From: an uncultured Rickettsiales bacterium
Lineage (GTDB): Bacteria > Pseudomonadota > Alphaproteobacteria > RF32 > CAG-239
Direction: 5' to 3'
Assembly (NCBI GenBank): GCA_900551865.1
Contig: URXV01000003.1
Span: 1-64,000 of the forward strand
DNA: 64,000 nucleotides
Part shown: piece by piece, positions 14,651 through 23,248 of the stretch
Layout: every line of letters begins with the position of its first letter
Numbering within the stretch: position 1 is the stretch's first letter
Made by a program: the position numbers and the translations under genes
Notes under the pieces: generated by a model
The model's database searches: none
Told to the model about the DNA's origin: nothing
The model's input: only the letters and a program-made list of their open reading frames with translations

Positions 14651-16863
14651 TGCTTGCTCCTGCCGATATCGTCAAAAAGTTGTTTTAGCTGTTTCCCCAC
14701 GGCTTTGTTGGTATAGCCGTGCAGCGTAATGTTCCTTGCCTGCAACGCTTTTTTCCTGCGTTCCTCTGGATGTGCCAGATAATAGTCGACCAGTTTTTTA
14801 AACTCTTCTTTGTTTTTATACATCGGAATGCTGTCGCCGAAAATCTCCTCAATATACGGGCTGTATTCGGAAATGATAAAAGCCCCGGCGGCGCTGGCGT
14901 CATACAGTCGGTTGATGACCAGCCCCATCGCCGCCAGGTCGTCGGGATGGTCGCTGAGGACGATTTTCGCCGATGCGTAATATTTGTTCAGTATATTGTT
15001 GTCTACATAGTCGCCCCGGATAAATCTGTCTGGGATTTTACCCTGCCAGTTCAGCCCGTAAACCGCAATGTCATAGCCGTATTCAACTGCATAGGTAACG
15101 CTGACGCGTTCATACCACGGCGAACCGACGAACAGAAGTTCGCTTTGCAGCGCGGCATCCGGCTCAAAACGGAATTTTTCCGGATTGGTAAACTGCGGCA
15201 CAAACACGGCCTTGTGCCCTTTCTTGCGCAATTCCGGCAACAGCGCTTTGGCCGGCGTGGCAATCAGGTCAAAATACTGCAATTCGTCGTTCAGCGAAAT
15301 GTCGGTATTGTAACGGAAAACGTCTTTGGTGTTTTTGAATTTTGCCGTATCGGGAATTTCCGTCGGAAAATAGAGGTACATAATCCGGTTCTTACGCTCG
15401 TCTTCAAAATCCGTCTGATTGTATTTGAACTGCATATACAGCAGGTTGCCCGCATTGTCATAAAAGTCGTCGGGATAAAACTGCCGGTTAAAATAATAAT
15501 TGCGCACCTCAAACCCGCTCTGCCTCAGGCCGTCTTCCAAATCCAGTTCCAGCCAGTATTCGCCGATGTTGCGCGCCGTCGCTTCCCATGGGCTTTTGAT
15601 GACCAGTTTGTTGTAGTCCAAACCGTTTTCACCGCCGGAAATGCCGTCTCCTACCGCAGTATCGATGGCACCGTCTTTACTGGCCGATACGCCTCCCGTT
15701 TCGGCCTCGGCACCATCCGCCCCATTTTCCCCGGTCGGTACACCGTCCTCTTCGGCCACAGCACTGTCCGCCCCGTTTTCTCCGGTCGATGCGCCGCCCG
15801 TTTCAGCTGCGCTTTCCTCTTCCGCCGTGTTTTTCCGCAGTTCCCAGACCGCGTTCATAATCGTTCTTGCCGCCACCTCATTGGTAAAATGCCGCAGGGT
15901 GATTTTCTGTGCCTGTCTGGCTTTTTCTTTGCGCTCCTCCGGGTGTGCCAGATAATGCTCCAGCAGCTGTTTCAGTTCCTCCTTGCTGTTAAACATCGGA
16001 ATACTGTCGCCGTAAAATTCTTTTATTTCTGGCATATAGTCTGAAATCAGAAAACCGCCGCTTGCCGTAACGTCAAAAACGCGGTTGCTGATAAAGCCGG
16101 CCTGTTTCATATCCGCGCGCGTGTCGTTGAGGACGATTTTAGCCGACGCGTAATATTTATGCAACTCCTTGTTGTCAATGTAGGTGCCTTTGACCATTTC
16201 CGCCGGTGCCTTACCCTCCCAGCCTTCGCCGAACAGGGCGACGTCAAATCCGTTTTCAATCGCCCATAAGGCGCTGATACGTTCGTATCCCGGCCGTCCG
16301 ACAAACAAAATGTCGTATGCCGCGTTCTTGTCATATTCGTAAAAAAACTTCTGCGGGTCGGTAAACTGCGGCACAAAAACTGTCTTGATGCCGAACTTTT
16401 CCAGTTCTTTCTGATATCCCGGCGAGGCGACCGCCGCCAGCTGAAAATCCCAGAGCTCCGTCTGTAACGACATCCAGTCCGGTTCCGTCGTGTGTTTCAG
16501 GTTTTTGAATTTATCCATATTCGCCGTTTCCAGCGGGTAATAGAGATACAGTACGTTTGTCTTGCCGGGGTTTTCCGGCGGATTGAACGGAACAAAGCCG
16601 TGCATGTAAATGTCAACCGGGCTCTTCTCGGCGCCGAAAGGGTAGAAGTTGTCCATATACGCCGGCTGCACCGAATAGCCCAGGCGCTCAAGCCCGCTCT
16701 TCATATCCTGCCCCAGGATATAATCGCCCCACGACAGCCAGTTTTTCTCTGCCGAAATCTTTAAGCCGACGTCCGCCGCTTCCGCCGTTTGGAACATAAG
16801 CGCCCCTGTCCAGAACAGGGCGGCGCTCCGCAGCAGAACCGATGTCAGACGGCTGTAGCGCAT
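14647..16863 (-). CDS. Exported tandem-duplicated CgeB/GT1-like glycosyltransferase domain protein
   Basis: A protein of 738 residues. A signal peptide (cleavage near AEA-AD, ~29) precedes two homologous halves of about 320 residues each. Each half has the N-terminal Rossmann-like domain and a CgeB-type C-terminal domain: ILFVGRPGYERIS and LLFVGSPWYERVS; KYYASAKIVLND and KYYASAKIVLSD; GFLISDYMPEIKEFYGDSIPMF and AFIISEYSPYIEEIFGDSIPMY; YLAHPEERK in both. The halves are joined by an acidic Gly/Glu/Ala-rich linker (~345-410) with repeated 17-residue units (GENGAD...). Known CgeB-like enzymes are cytosolic, so a secreted tandem form is odd. The middle gene of an MFS-GT-GT operon, it starts 2 bp after the MFS stop. 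Function unknown. Confidence 0.65.
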   Translation of the reverse strand: MRYSRLTSVLLRSAALFWTGALMFQTAEAADVGLKISAEKNWLSWGDYILGQDMKSGLERLGYSVQPAYMDNFYPFGAEKSPVDIYMHGFVPFNPPENPGKTNVLYLYYPLETANMDKFKNLKHTTEPDWMSLQTELWDFQLAAVASPGYQKELEKFGIKTVFVPQFTDPQKFFYEYDKNAAYDILFVGRPGYERISALWAIENGFDVALFGEGWEGKAPAEMVKGTYIDNKELHKYYASAKIVLNDTRADMKQAGFISNRVFDVTASGGFLISDYMPEIKEFYGDSIPMFNSKEELKQLLEHYLAHPEERKEKARQAQKITLRHFTNEVAARTIMNAVWELRKNTAEEESAAETGGASTGENGADSAVAEEDGVPTGENGADGAEAETGGVSASKDGAIDTAVGDGISGGENGLDYNKLVIKSPWEATARNIGEYWLELDLEDGLRQSGFEVRNYYFNRQFYPDDFYDNAGNLLYMQFKYNQTDFEDERKNRIMYLYFPTEIPDTAKFKNTKDVFRYNTDISLNDELQYFDLIATPAKALLPELRKKGHKAVFVPQFTNPEKFRFEPDAALQSELLFVGSPWYERVSVTYAVEYGYDIAVYGLNWQGKIPDRFIRGDYVDNNILNKYYASAKIVLSDHPDDLAAMGLVINRLYDASAAGAFIISEYSPYIEEIFGDSIPMYKNKEEFKKLVDYYLAHPEERRKKALQARNITLHGYTNKAVGKQLKQLFDDIGRSKQ
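15700..15805 (-). repeat. 51-bp coding tandem repeat in linker
   Basis: Two imperfect copies offset by 51 bp (for example around 15710 and 15761) encode 17-residue units of the form GENGAD-x-A-x-A-E-E. They form the linker between the two glycosyltransferase-like halves and could change copy number by slippage without breaking the frame. Confidence 0.5.
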
Positions 16864-16865
16864 TG

Positions 16866-18245
16866 TCAGGCCTTTGCCGCGCTGACGTTCATCAGCGAAT
16901 GTTCGGCTTTGACGTTGTATCTGTAGATTTTATAAATAAAATACAGCCCGACCGGGATGAAGACAATCGCGTAAATCCAGAAAATGTCAATAACCCGGAT
17001 ACCTGCCGTTCCGGCCTCGTGTTCCAGAAGGAACTTCGGCGCCATCAGCATAACCGACGTCAGCAGCCGTCCGGTCATCATATTGACCGAAGACGAAAGC
17101 GAACGGATTTTCGGGTTGATAAGCCGGTGCAGGCGGCTGATGTGCGAAATGGTAAACATCAGCTGCAACCCGATGCAGACGCAGAGGAAAATGATAAACA
17201 GCAGACAATGCAGCGGGCTGATATGCCCCGTTTTCATCAGGACGAAAGACAAGGCGCAGCCGATAATTTCCATAACAAAAGAGATGTTGCCGAGTTTAAA
17301 CAGCGAAACGTATCTGGCAACGCTCGCGGCAAAATAGCTGAAAGACGAACGGATGACGTTGTTAATGAAAATGACCACGCCCATAACTTTGATATAGTCA
17401 AGCCAGTTGAGGCTGAGGAGGTAGTTCCACGCCGTTTCGCCGAAAACGCGGGCATCCCAGCCGATGCTGTCCGCCAGATCCGTCAGCGAAACCGACGGGT
17501 CAATGCCGGAACTTTTCATCAGCGGCTGGAAACTCCAGAAGAAAAAGTGCGACACTCCGACCATAAAGCCTGAAAACAGCACCAGATAGCAGTATTTGCG
17601 CGATTTGAGGATATACCGCACCGCAACCCAGAATTTTTTAAGCCGTTCCTTAAGTCCGGCAACGGTGTCTTTTGCCGGGCGGTGGGCGTTCGGCAGGCAG
17701 GAAAGCAGCAGGATGGCCGTGGAATAAATGGCAAATTCCGCAATAAGCAGAACGTGCGAACCGAGTTTTTCGTATAATCCGGCGCCGAGCAGCGCGGCGA
17801 TTCCCGTCCCGATGTACATAGCGGCGTTAAAGTTCGAATACGCCTTGACCATTTTGGCCTCTTCGTTGTTCTTTTTCAAAATGTCGTAGATAAAGGAAGA
17901 GGACACCGAATCAAAACAGGCTTTGGAACAGGCGTATAAGAATTCGCCGATAAGGATGATTTCAAACCCGCGGAAGAAAATCCACAGAAACAGCCGTCCG
18001 AGAAACAGCGCATAAGCCGTAATCAGAATATATTTGCGTGGAAAAATGTCGCCGAGGTATCCGGCCGGAATTTCAAACAGAAAGGCAAAAAAGACAATCA
18101 GCCCCTGAATAAGGTAAAAGTCGCCGACCGTCAGCCCGTTTTCCTGATAGAAAAACAGCAGCACCGGCAGCAGAAACAGCTGCGACCGCAGAAAAGCGGC
18201 GATATTGTACAGACTCAGCGGCATAAAAGATAAATATTTGCTCAT
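16866..18245 (-). CDS. MFS transporter
   Basis: A 459-residue major facilitator superfamily protein with 12 predicted helices. The loop 2-3 signature is seen as GYLGDIFPRKYILITAY (~62-78). A long cytosolic loop around residues 185-210 separates the two halves. The region ~250-275 (SGIDPSVSLTDLADSIGWDARVFGETAW) is an unusual periplasmic insertion. Substrate unknown. It is the first gene of the leftward operon with two exported glycosyltransferase-like proteins, so it may move a related glycan or lipid precursor. The leader lies between 18246 and 18420. Confidence 0.8.
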   Translation of the reverse strand: MSKYLSFMPLSLYNIAAFLRSQLFLLPVLLFFYQENGLTVGDFYLIQGLIVFFAFLFEIPAGYLGDIFPRKYILITAYALFLGRLFLWIFFRGFEIILIGEFLYACSKACFDSVSSSFIYDILKKNNEEAKMVKAYSNFNAAMYIGTGIAALLGAGLYEKLGSHVLLIAEFAIYSTAILLLSCLPNAHRPAKDTVAGLKERLKKFWVAVRYILKSRKYCYLVLFSGFMVGVSHFFFWSFQPLMKSSGIDPSVSLTDLADSIGWDARVFGETAWNYLLSLNWLDYIKVMGVVIFINNVIRSSFSYFAASVARYVSLFKLGNISFVMEIIGCALSFVLMKTGHISPLHCLLFIIFLCVCIGLQLMFTISHISRLHRLINPKIRSLSSSVNMMTGRLLTSVMLMAPKFLLEHEAGTAGIRVIDIFWIYAIVFIPVGLYFIYKIYRYNVKAEHSLMNVSAAKA

Positions 18246-18374
18246 AATCTTGCTCTTTCTTCTCAGCGGCCGGACAGGATGTCGGTAAAACGGAAAACCT
18301 TTTCCGCGCCTTTTATTTTCGACCGCATAAATAATTTAGAATAACTTGCTTTATTTGTCTTGTGTTATTTGACA

Positions 18375-18383
18375 GTTGTTATA
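18375..18383 (+). promoter_or_regulatory. Extended -10 promoter
   Basis: TGTTATAAT (18375-18383) is an extended -10 box about 40 bp before the DUF1847 gene. The matching -35 is poor (TTGTCT at a 19-bp spacing). Confidence 0.45.
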
Positions 18384-18420
18384 ATATATCAGCAAGAGTT
18401 AACAACTTTTTAAGGCTGAG

Positions 18421-18870
18421 ATGATGGAAAAAGGACAATATACCGAGGAAGACAAGGCTTTTATGTGCCTGACCAATAAATCGCGCAACCCGTCGCGGCT
18501 GGCGGAACTGATAAGCTTTATTAAGCTGAACGGCTATAAGAAGGTAGGCATTGCCAACTGTTTCTCCGTAAACGCGCTTGCCGGGAAGCTGAAAGAAATG
18601 CTGTCCGCCGAGGGGATTGACGTTGTTCTGGTAAACTGTAAGGAGTCCGGGCTGGACGCGTCGGAGCTTTCGCCGGAACTGTCGGGCGTTTCGTGCGATC
18701 CGAAATCGCAGGCGCAGTATCTCAACGCCGAACAGACCGATTTTAACATAAATTTCGGCCTCTGCCTCGGGCACGGGATTCTGTTTCAGAAATATTCCGC
18801 CGCTCCGGTAACGACGCTGCTGGTTAAGGACGCGTGCCACAAACATAATATTATGGAAAATTTTGCGTAA
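18421..18870 (+). CDS. DUF1847 family protein
   Basis: A 149-residue cytosolic protein. The pattern ISFIKLNGYKKVGIANCFS, GIDVVLVNCKESG, SCDPKSQAQYLN, TDFNINFGLCLGHGILFQKYS and APVTTLLVKD matches DUF1847 proteins, Cys-rich single-domain proteins thought to bind metal. The usual N-terminal Cys cluster is mostly missing, leaving Cys in CLTNKS and the four internal ones. ATG 18421 and 18424 are both possible. It is 6 bp before the GT92 gene, so the two are probably co-transcribed. Biochemical role unknown. Confidence 0.75.
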   Translation: MMEKGQYTEEDKAFMCLTNKSRNPSRLAELISFIKLNGYKKVGIANCFSVNALAGKLKEMLSAEGIDVVLVNCKESGLDASELSPELSGVSCDPKSQAQYLNAEQTDFNINFGLCLGHGILFQKYSAAPVTTLLVKDACHKHNIMENFA

Positions 18871-18876
18871 GGGAAA

Positions 18877-19971
18877 ATGAGTAAAAGAACCGTCGCCGTT
18901 TGCATTGTGTTGTCCGTTATGCTCGCCGCCGCAGCGTATTTCTTTGCGGCGCCGCATCGGCGTATGCCGCCGAAAAAATATTTCCTCGGCGTGGCGGCGA
19001 TTATGAAAAATGAAAAGCCGTACCTGAAAGAATGGCTGGAATATCACCGGTTGCAGGGCGTGGAGCATTTTTATCTCTGCGACAACGGCAGCACCGACGG
19101 CACGGCCGCTTATCTTGAACCGTATGTCGCCGAAGGCGTGATAACGTATATTCCTCTTCCCGGCGTTGACAAACAGGCCGAATGTTATGAAAAAATCGTT
19201 GCCGGATACGGCCGGGAAACGGAGTGGCTGGCTTTTATTGACCTGGACGAATTTCTGGTGCCTCTTCAAGACGGGGATATGGCGGATTTTCTGCACCGGT
19301 TTGCCGATGCGGATGAAGTCAGCCTGCATTGGATGAATTACGGTGACAACGGTATTTTCTCCCGTTCCGGCGGGTTGGTAACGGAACTTTTTACGGCGCA
19401 CGCCCGCTTTCTGAACCATACCGTCAAGTCAATCGTCCGCCCCGGCTCCGTCATCGGGTTTAAGCCGTTCGGTTCCAATCATTATATACCGGTTCGCGGC
19501 AAAAGCGTCAACGAATACGGAAAGCCGGTTGATTTTATGTTAAACTTTAACATTTCCGCCGATAAGGCGCGCGTCAACCACTATATTACCAAGTCGTTTG
19601 CCGAGTTCCTGAACAAAAAGGGCCGGGGGCATCCCGAGGGAACGCCGATAGATTACGGGTATTATTTTTTTCATAACGAAAATGAGGTTAAAAACGATAC
19701 GTCAATGCAGCGTTTTCTTCCCGGGTTGAAGCGGCGTATGGCGCAGAGCCCGCTACCGGACGTTCCGCTGCCCCGTCTGCCGGATTTGCCGGAAACGTTT
19801 GCCGACTTTTATTTTACGCCGGAAGATGTGTCGCAGATTATCGGGCACGAATATCTTAAACCCGCCGGTTTTTATGAAACGCAGCAGCTGTGGAAAAACC
19901 GCCTGCGTCCGGTGTACGCCGCCCCGGCAGAAACGGCAGCGGGCAACAATGCAGAAAAACAGGAAAAATAA
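18877..19971 (+). CDS. GT92-like glycosyltransferase with N-terminal anchor
   Basis: A 364-residue protein. An N-terminal hydrophobic segment (~5-24) is followed by a GT92/DUF23-like domain. The core starts GVAAIMKNEKPYLKEWLEYHRLQGVEHFYLCDNGSTDGT (~38-76), the acceptor-binding family pattern. The metal motif IDLDEF is at ~118. The region HWMNYGDNGIFSR and HYITKSFAEFLNKKGRG also fits the family. The donor and acceptor are unknown. The start is ATG with GGGAAA upstream, 6 bp after the DUF1847 stop, and the ABC-F gene begins directly at its stop. The anchor and the short basic patch after it leave the orientation uncertain. Confidence 0.8.
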   Translation: MSKRTVAVCIVLSVMLAAAAYFFAAPHRRMPPKKYFLGVAAIMKNEKPYLKEWLEYHRLQGVEHFYLCDNGSTDGTAAYLEPYVAEGVITYIPLPGVDKQAECYEKIVAGYGRETEWLAFIDLDEFLVPLQDGDMADFLHRFADADEVSLHWMNYGDNGIFSRSGGLVTELFTAHARFLNHTVKSIVRPGSVIGFKPFGSNHYIPVRGKSVNEYGKPVDFMLNFNISADKARVNHYITKSFAEFLNKKGRGHPEGTPIDYGYYFFHNENEVKNDTSMQRFLPGLKRRMAQSPLPDVPLPRLPDLPETFADFYFTPEDVSQIIGHEYLKPAGFYETQQLWKNRLRPVYAAPAETAAGNNAEKQEK

Positions 19972-21816
19972 ATGATAAAGCTGGAAAACATAACCGTTCA
20001 GATTGCCTCGAAAATTTTGTTGGAAAATGCGTCTGCGCAGATTGCCGACGGGCAGAAAATCGGCATTGTCGGCAATAACGGCTGCGGCAAGACCACGCTG
20101 TTTAAAGTCCTGAAAGGGGAACACGACGTCAATTCCGGCGAAGTGTTTTGCCCGCCCGCGCGCCTGAAAGCTTTTGTTGAGCAGGAAATCAGGGAAGAAG
20201 ACCTGCAAAAGCCGATTCTCAGCTATGTTCTGGGCAAGGACAGAAAACTGGCGGAACTGCGGCGGCTGGAGCAGAATGCCCGGCCGGAAGAACTGCCGGA
20301 AATTATGGAACAGCTGTGGCTGATTGAGGCTGATTCGGCCGAAGCGCGCACCGCGGAAATTCTCGTCGGTCTGGGGTTTAACCAGGAAGACCTTTCTCGC
20401 CCGGTCAGGGATTTTTCCGGCGGCTGGCAAATGCGCCTTAATCTTGCCGGAGCCTTGTTTCAGCGCTCGGACATCCTGTTTCTTGACGAACCGACCAATC
20501 ACTTGGATTTGGAAGCCATCGTCTGGCTGGAGCATTATCTGCAAAAATACCGCGGAACCGTGCTGCTGATAAGCCATGACCGCGACTTTTTAAACCATGT
20601 CTGTCAGGGAATCCTGCATTTTGAGGGCGGAAAGCTGGCGTTCTACAGCGGCAATTACGACACCTTTGCCCGGCAGTATGCCCAGAAGATAGAACTTGCC
20701 GACAAGCAGATAAAAAAGCAGAACGAACGCCGCGCCCATTTGCAGTCTTACGTTGACCGCTTCCGCTACAAGGCTTCCAAAGCCCGGCAGGCGCAGAGCC
20801 GCCTGAAAATGCTGGAAAAAATGGAAGACGTTGCCGAAGTCGCGCGCGACAGGGAAAGCCGCTTTTCCTTTCCGGAAATAAAGCCGCTTCCGTCGCCGTT
20901 GATTACGTTGGAAAATGCGGCAGTCGGCTATAACGGAGTTCCGGTGCTGAAAAAGCTGTCGTTTTATATCAATCAGGACGACCGGATAGCCCTGCTCGGC
21001 AAGAACGGTAACGGCAAATCGACACTGGTAAAACTTTTGTCTTCGCATCTTCCGCTGCTGGATGGCACGATGAAAAAATCCGGCAAGCTCAAAATCGGTT
21101 ATTTTAATCAGAACCAGACCGAGGAGCTGCCGCTGGAACAGACGCCGGCAGAGTATCTGGCGGCATTGCTTCCCGATAAGCCGGAAAAAATCATCCGCGC
21201 CCACCTCGGACGTTTCGGTCTGGAACAGGAAAAGGCCGTTACCAAAATTAACGCGCTCTCCGGCGGCGAAAAGACGCGCCTGCTGTTTGCCCGCATATCG
21301 GTTGACGCGCCGGAACTGCTGATTTTTGACGAGCCGACCAACCATCTGGATATGGCCGGGCGGGCGGCATTGGCCGATGCCGTAAACGCCTATCAGGGAG
21401 CAGTGATTCTGATTTCGCACGATTTTCACCTGTTGGAAATGGTTGCGGACAGCTTATGGCTGGTGCATAACCGCACCTGTACGCCGTTTGACGGAGATTT
21501 GAACGATTACCGCGAGTTTCTGCTCAATCCCGATAAGGATGCAAAGCCGCGTCCCGTTGCGCCGAAACCTGAACCCAAACCGGTTCAGATGCTGAAAAGC
21601 AGCCGTCCGGACCGCAAGATTCGCGCCGCTTTGCGGGAAATAGAACAGAATATGACCCGCCTGGAACGGCAGAAAGAGGAAATCTTGCAAAAATTTGCCG
21701 CCGTTTCCGGCAAAGAGGTCGGCGAGCTGCAGATAAGGCTGCATAATCTGGAAGCGCAGATTGCCGCTGCGGAAGAAGAATGGCTTGAACTGACGGCGTC
21801 AGCCGAAAACGGCTGA
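19972..21816 (+). CDS. ABC-F family ATPase (Uup/YheS-like)
   Basis: A 614-residue soluble twin ATPase without membrane segments. The first cassette has GNNGCGKTT (~36), FSGGWQMRL (~145) and FLDEPTNHLDLEAI (~168). The linker (~235-285) is the helical ABC-F arm that reaches into the ribosomal E site. The second cassette has GKNGNGKST (~345), LSGGEKTRL (~425) and IFDEPTNHLDMAG (~448). The C-terminal helical coiled coil covers ~540-610. Members regulate translation or relieve stalled ribosomes, and the exact paralogue is not decided. The gene abuts the GT92 stop without a gap. Confidence 0.9.
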   Translation: MIKLENITVQIASKILLENASAQIADGQKIGIVGNNGCGKTTLFKVLKGEHDVNSGEVFCPPARLKAFVEQEIREEDLQKPILSYVLGKDRKLAELRRLEQNARPEELPEIMEQLWLIEADSAEARTAEILVGLGFNQEDLSRPVRDFSGGWQMRLNLAGALFQRSDILFLDEPTNHLDLEAIVWLEHYLQKYRGTVLLISHDRDFLNHVCQGILHFEGGKLAFYSGNYDTFARQYAQKIELADKQIKKQNERRAHLQSYVDRFRYKASKARQAQSRLKMLEKMEDVAEVARDRESRFSFPEIKPLPSPLITLENAAVGYNGVPVLKKLSFYINQDDRIALLGKNGNGKSTLVKLLSSHLPLLDGTMKKSGKLKIGYFNQNQTEELPLEQTPAEYLAALLPDKPEKIIRAHLGRFGLEQEKAVTKINALSGGEKTRLLFARISVDAPELLIFDEPTNHLDMAGRAALADAVNAYQGAVILISHDFHLLEMVADSLWLVHNRTCTPFDGDLNDYREFLLNPDKDAKPRPVAPKPEPKPVQMLKSSRPDRKIRAALREIEQNMTRLERQKEEILQKFAAVSGKEVGELQIRLHNLEAQIAAAEEEWLELTASAENG

Positions 21817-22031
21817 TGTCCACAACAAAAGCTGGTGGTATAATACCTTCTCGTCAACCCGCCCTGTCATCTCTCCAAACGGTACCATCCAGTCAATTTT
21901 CCCGACGACAGTATCTTGTCAGCCCGCTACCCCGACGGCAACTTCCCATCAGCAGCCCGCCACCCTGGCGTCAATTTCTTATAGGCAGCGTCCTTTCGCC
22001 AGCCAGCCTTTATCGGCAGCACAATAAAATA
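21817..22031. other. Intergenic stretch with degenerate short repeats
   Basis: The stretch contains several CCCG/CAGCCCGC(C/T)A-type phrases in loose repetition. The short plus frame starting at 21816 is Pro/Ser/Arg-rich and looks non-coding. No strong terminator is visible. Confidence 0.35.
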
Positions 22032-22059
22032 TTGACAAAAAGGTAAAATATGATATGTT
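22032..22059 (+). promoter_or_regulatory. Sigma-70 type promoter
   Basis: TTGACA (22032-22037), 16 bp, then TATGTT (22054-22059), upstream of the unknown gene at 22103. Confidence 0.5.
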
Positions 22060-22074
22060 TTTTGACAATAAATA

Positions 22075-22092
22075 ATTATTGTATCACTTAAA
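22075..22092 (+). promoter_or_regulatory. Shared 18-nt leader element, copy 1
   Basis: ATTATTGTATCACTTAAA ends 10 bp before ATG 22103. The identical 18-mer occurs 11 bp before the ATG of the unknown gene at 57234-57518. Neither gene has a Shine-Dalgarno sequence. Confidence 0.5.
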
Positions 22093-22102
22093 TTATTGTT
22101 TT

Positions 22103-23155
22103 ATGGAAAAAGTATTATCTTGGAGATGGTCGCGTTTGGCGGCTCCTTCCGCTTGGAAAAGGATTCGTAAATGGGACGTATTGCTTGTTGCTGCTGCTAC
22201 CGGAATTGCGCTTGCTGTTTTTATGAGCATGCTTGCGGTAAAGACAGCCGGAATAATCTGTATCTGCTGTATTCTTGTCGGCTTGTATTTCTTTGGAATA
22301 TTGGCTGAACTTTGTTGCGCCGATGACTGTTTTTTCATGTTTTATGGCAGGAAACTTTGCAAAGTTTTTGTGTATGAAACGGAAAATGCCCAAAAGCGGA
22401 TATTTTATGATATCTGTATAAAGGTACCGGGGGATGTTGTACATATTAGCGCTGCAGAATATGAATATAAGATGTTTCGTCGGGAAAATGATTGTTTCAT
22501 TTACTGCGATACAGACGATTCCCAATGGTACCATGTAGCAGATTCTGATGGCGGAATGCTAATAAGAAAACTTGGAAAACGTTTGGAAAAAACGGTATTT
22601 CTTGCTTCTGAAGAAGGTGAAAATCCTAAACGTCTGTGCGTGTTGCGAAGAAGTTCGTATAAGGAATTTTCGGCAGAGATGTATGTCTGCGGGGATATGT
22701 ATTTCCCGCTGGCGGCCGGAGAATGTATCGTTCCTGATAAAAGTTTTCGTGAACAGCGTATGTATCCGGAAGCCTGCAAAAAGCCATATGGCTATCTGCT
22801 TCTGAAAAAAGGCGGAACTTATGACTTAATCGGCTTGTATGCGGAAGAAAAACAGTTGCCGCATTTTCTTTTTGCCCAAGCGCCGGCCGTAATGTTTCGT
22901 TCAGGCATTGAAACGGTTGTTTTGCTGGCGGAAAAAGATGGCAGATATCGGGAATTTTATCGGGGTGAAAGCTTTATTCCGATAAGAAACGGTAATATTG
23001 TGGAACTGGATTGCGGCGTTCCGATGTATGGGAGAATACTTCGTCTTAATCCCGAGACCAAAACGCTGGAAAAAAAATATGAAGGCAGGATTACCAGTAT
23101 TGGGTTTCAAAACGGAGTAGTTGGAATCGGCAATGGCAAAGAGTTCAGATTATGA
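22103..23155 (+). CDS. Unknown membrane protein
   Basis: A protein of 350 residues with two adjacent hydrophobic helices near the N terminus (~28-48 and ~52-75). These are followed by a mostly beta-rich soluble domain with several Cys and repeated Lys-Gly-Gly turns. I recognise no family. ATG 22103 is chosen over the upstream TTG. There is no SD sequence, and the shared leader element lies just before it. The gene stands alone between promoter and terminator, and its AT-rich start region differs from the neighbouring GC-richer genes. It may be lineage-specific. Confidence 0.65.
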   Translation: MEKVLSWRWSRLAAPSAWKRIRKWDVLLVAAATGIALAVFMSMLAVKTAGIICICCILVGLYFFGILAELCCADDCFFMFYGRKLCKVFVYETENAQKRIFYDICIKVPGDVVHISAAEYEYKMFRRENDCFIYCDTDDSQWYHVADSDGGMLIRKLGKRLEKTVFLASEEGENPKRLCVLRRSSYKEFSAEMYVCGDMYFPLAAGECIVPDKSFREQRMYPEACKKPYGYLLLKKGGTYDLIGLYAEEKQLPHFLFAQAPAVMFRSGIETVVLLAEKDGRYREFYRGESFIPIRNGNIVELDCGVPMYGRILRLNPETKTLEKKYEGRITSIGFQNGVVGIGNGKEFRL

Positions 23156-23188
23156 GAGAATGCAGTCAATTGCTTTTTCGTTTAAAGC

Positions 23189-23220
23189 AAAATCCCCGCG
23201 CATATAGGTGCGGGGATTTT
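23189..23220. terminator. Bidirectional terminator
   Basis: AAAATCCCCGC / GCGGGGATTTT stem with a short loop. It serves the plus gene ending at 23155 and the minus gene ending at 23249. Confidence 0.8.
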
Positions 23221-23248
23221 GTCTGCTTGTCTTTTGTAAGTTCGGCCG

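Noticed and set aside
14719..16044. Long open frame (441 codons) on the plus strand
   Set aside because: It lies antisense to the signal-peptide glycosyltransferase-like gene, shows no family pattern, and reflects GC-rich codon third positions.
18379..19419. 346-codon minus-strand frame opposite the GT92 gene
   Set aside because: Shadow of the GT92 and DUF1847 genes; the plus-strand frames have family motifs and ribosome sites.
21816..22046. 76-codon plus frame after the ABC-F gene
   Set aside because: Pro/Ser/Arg-rich low-complexity translation of a degenerate repeat spacer, without ribosome site.
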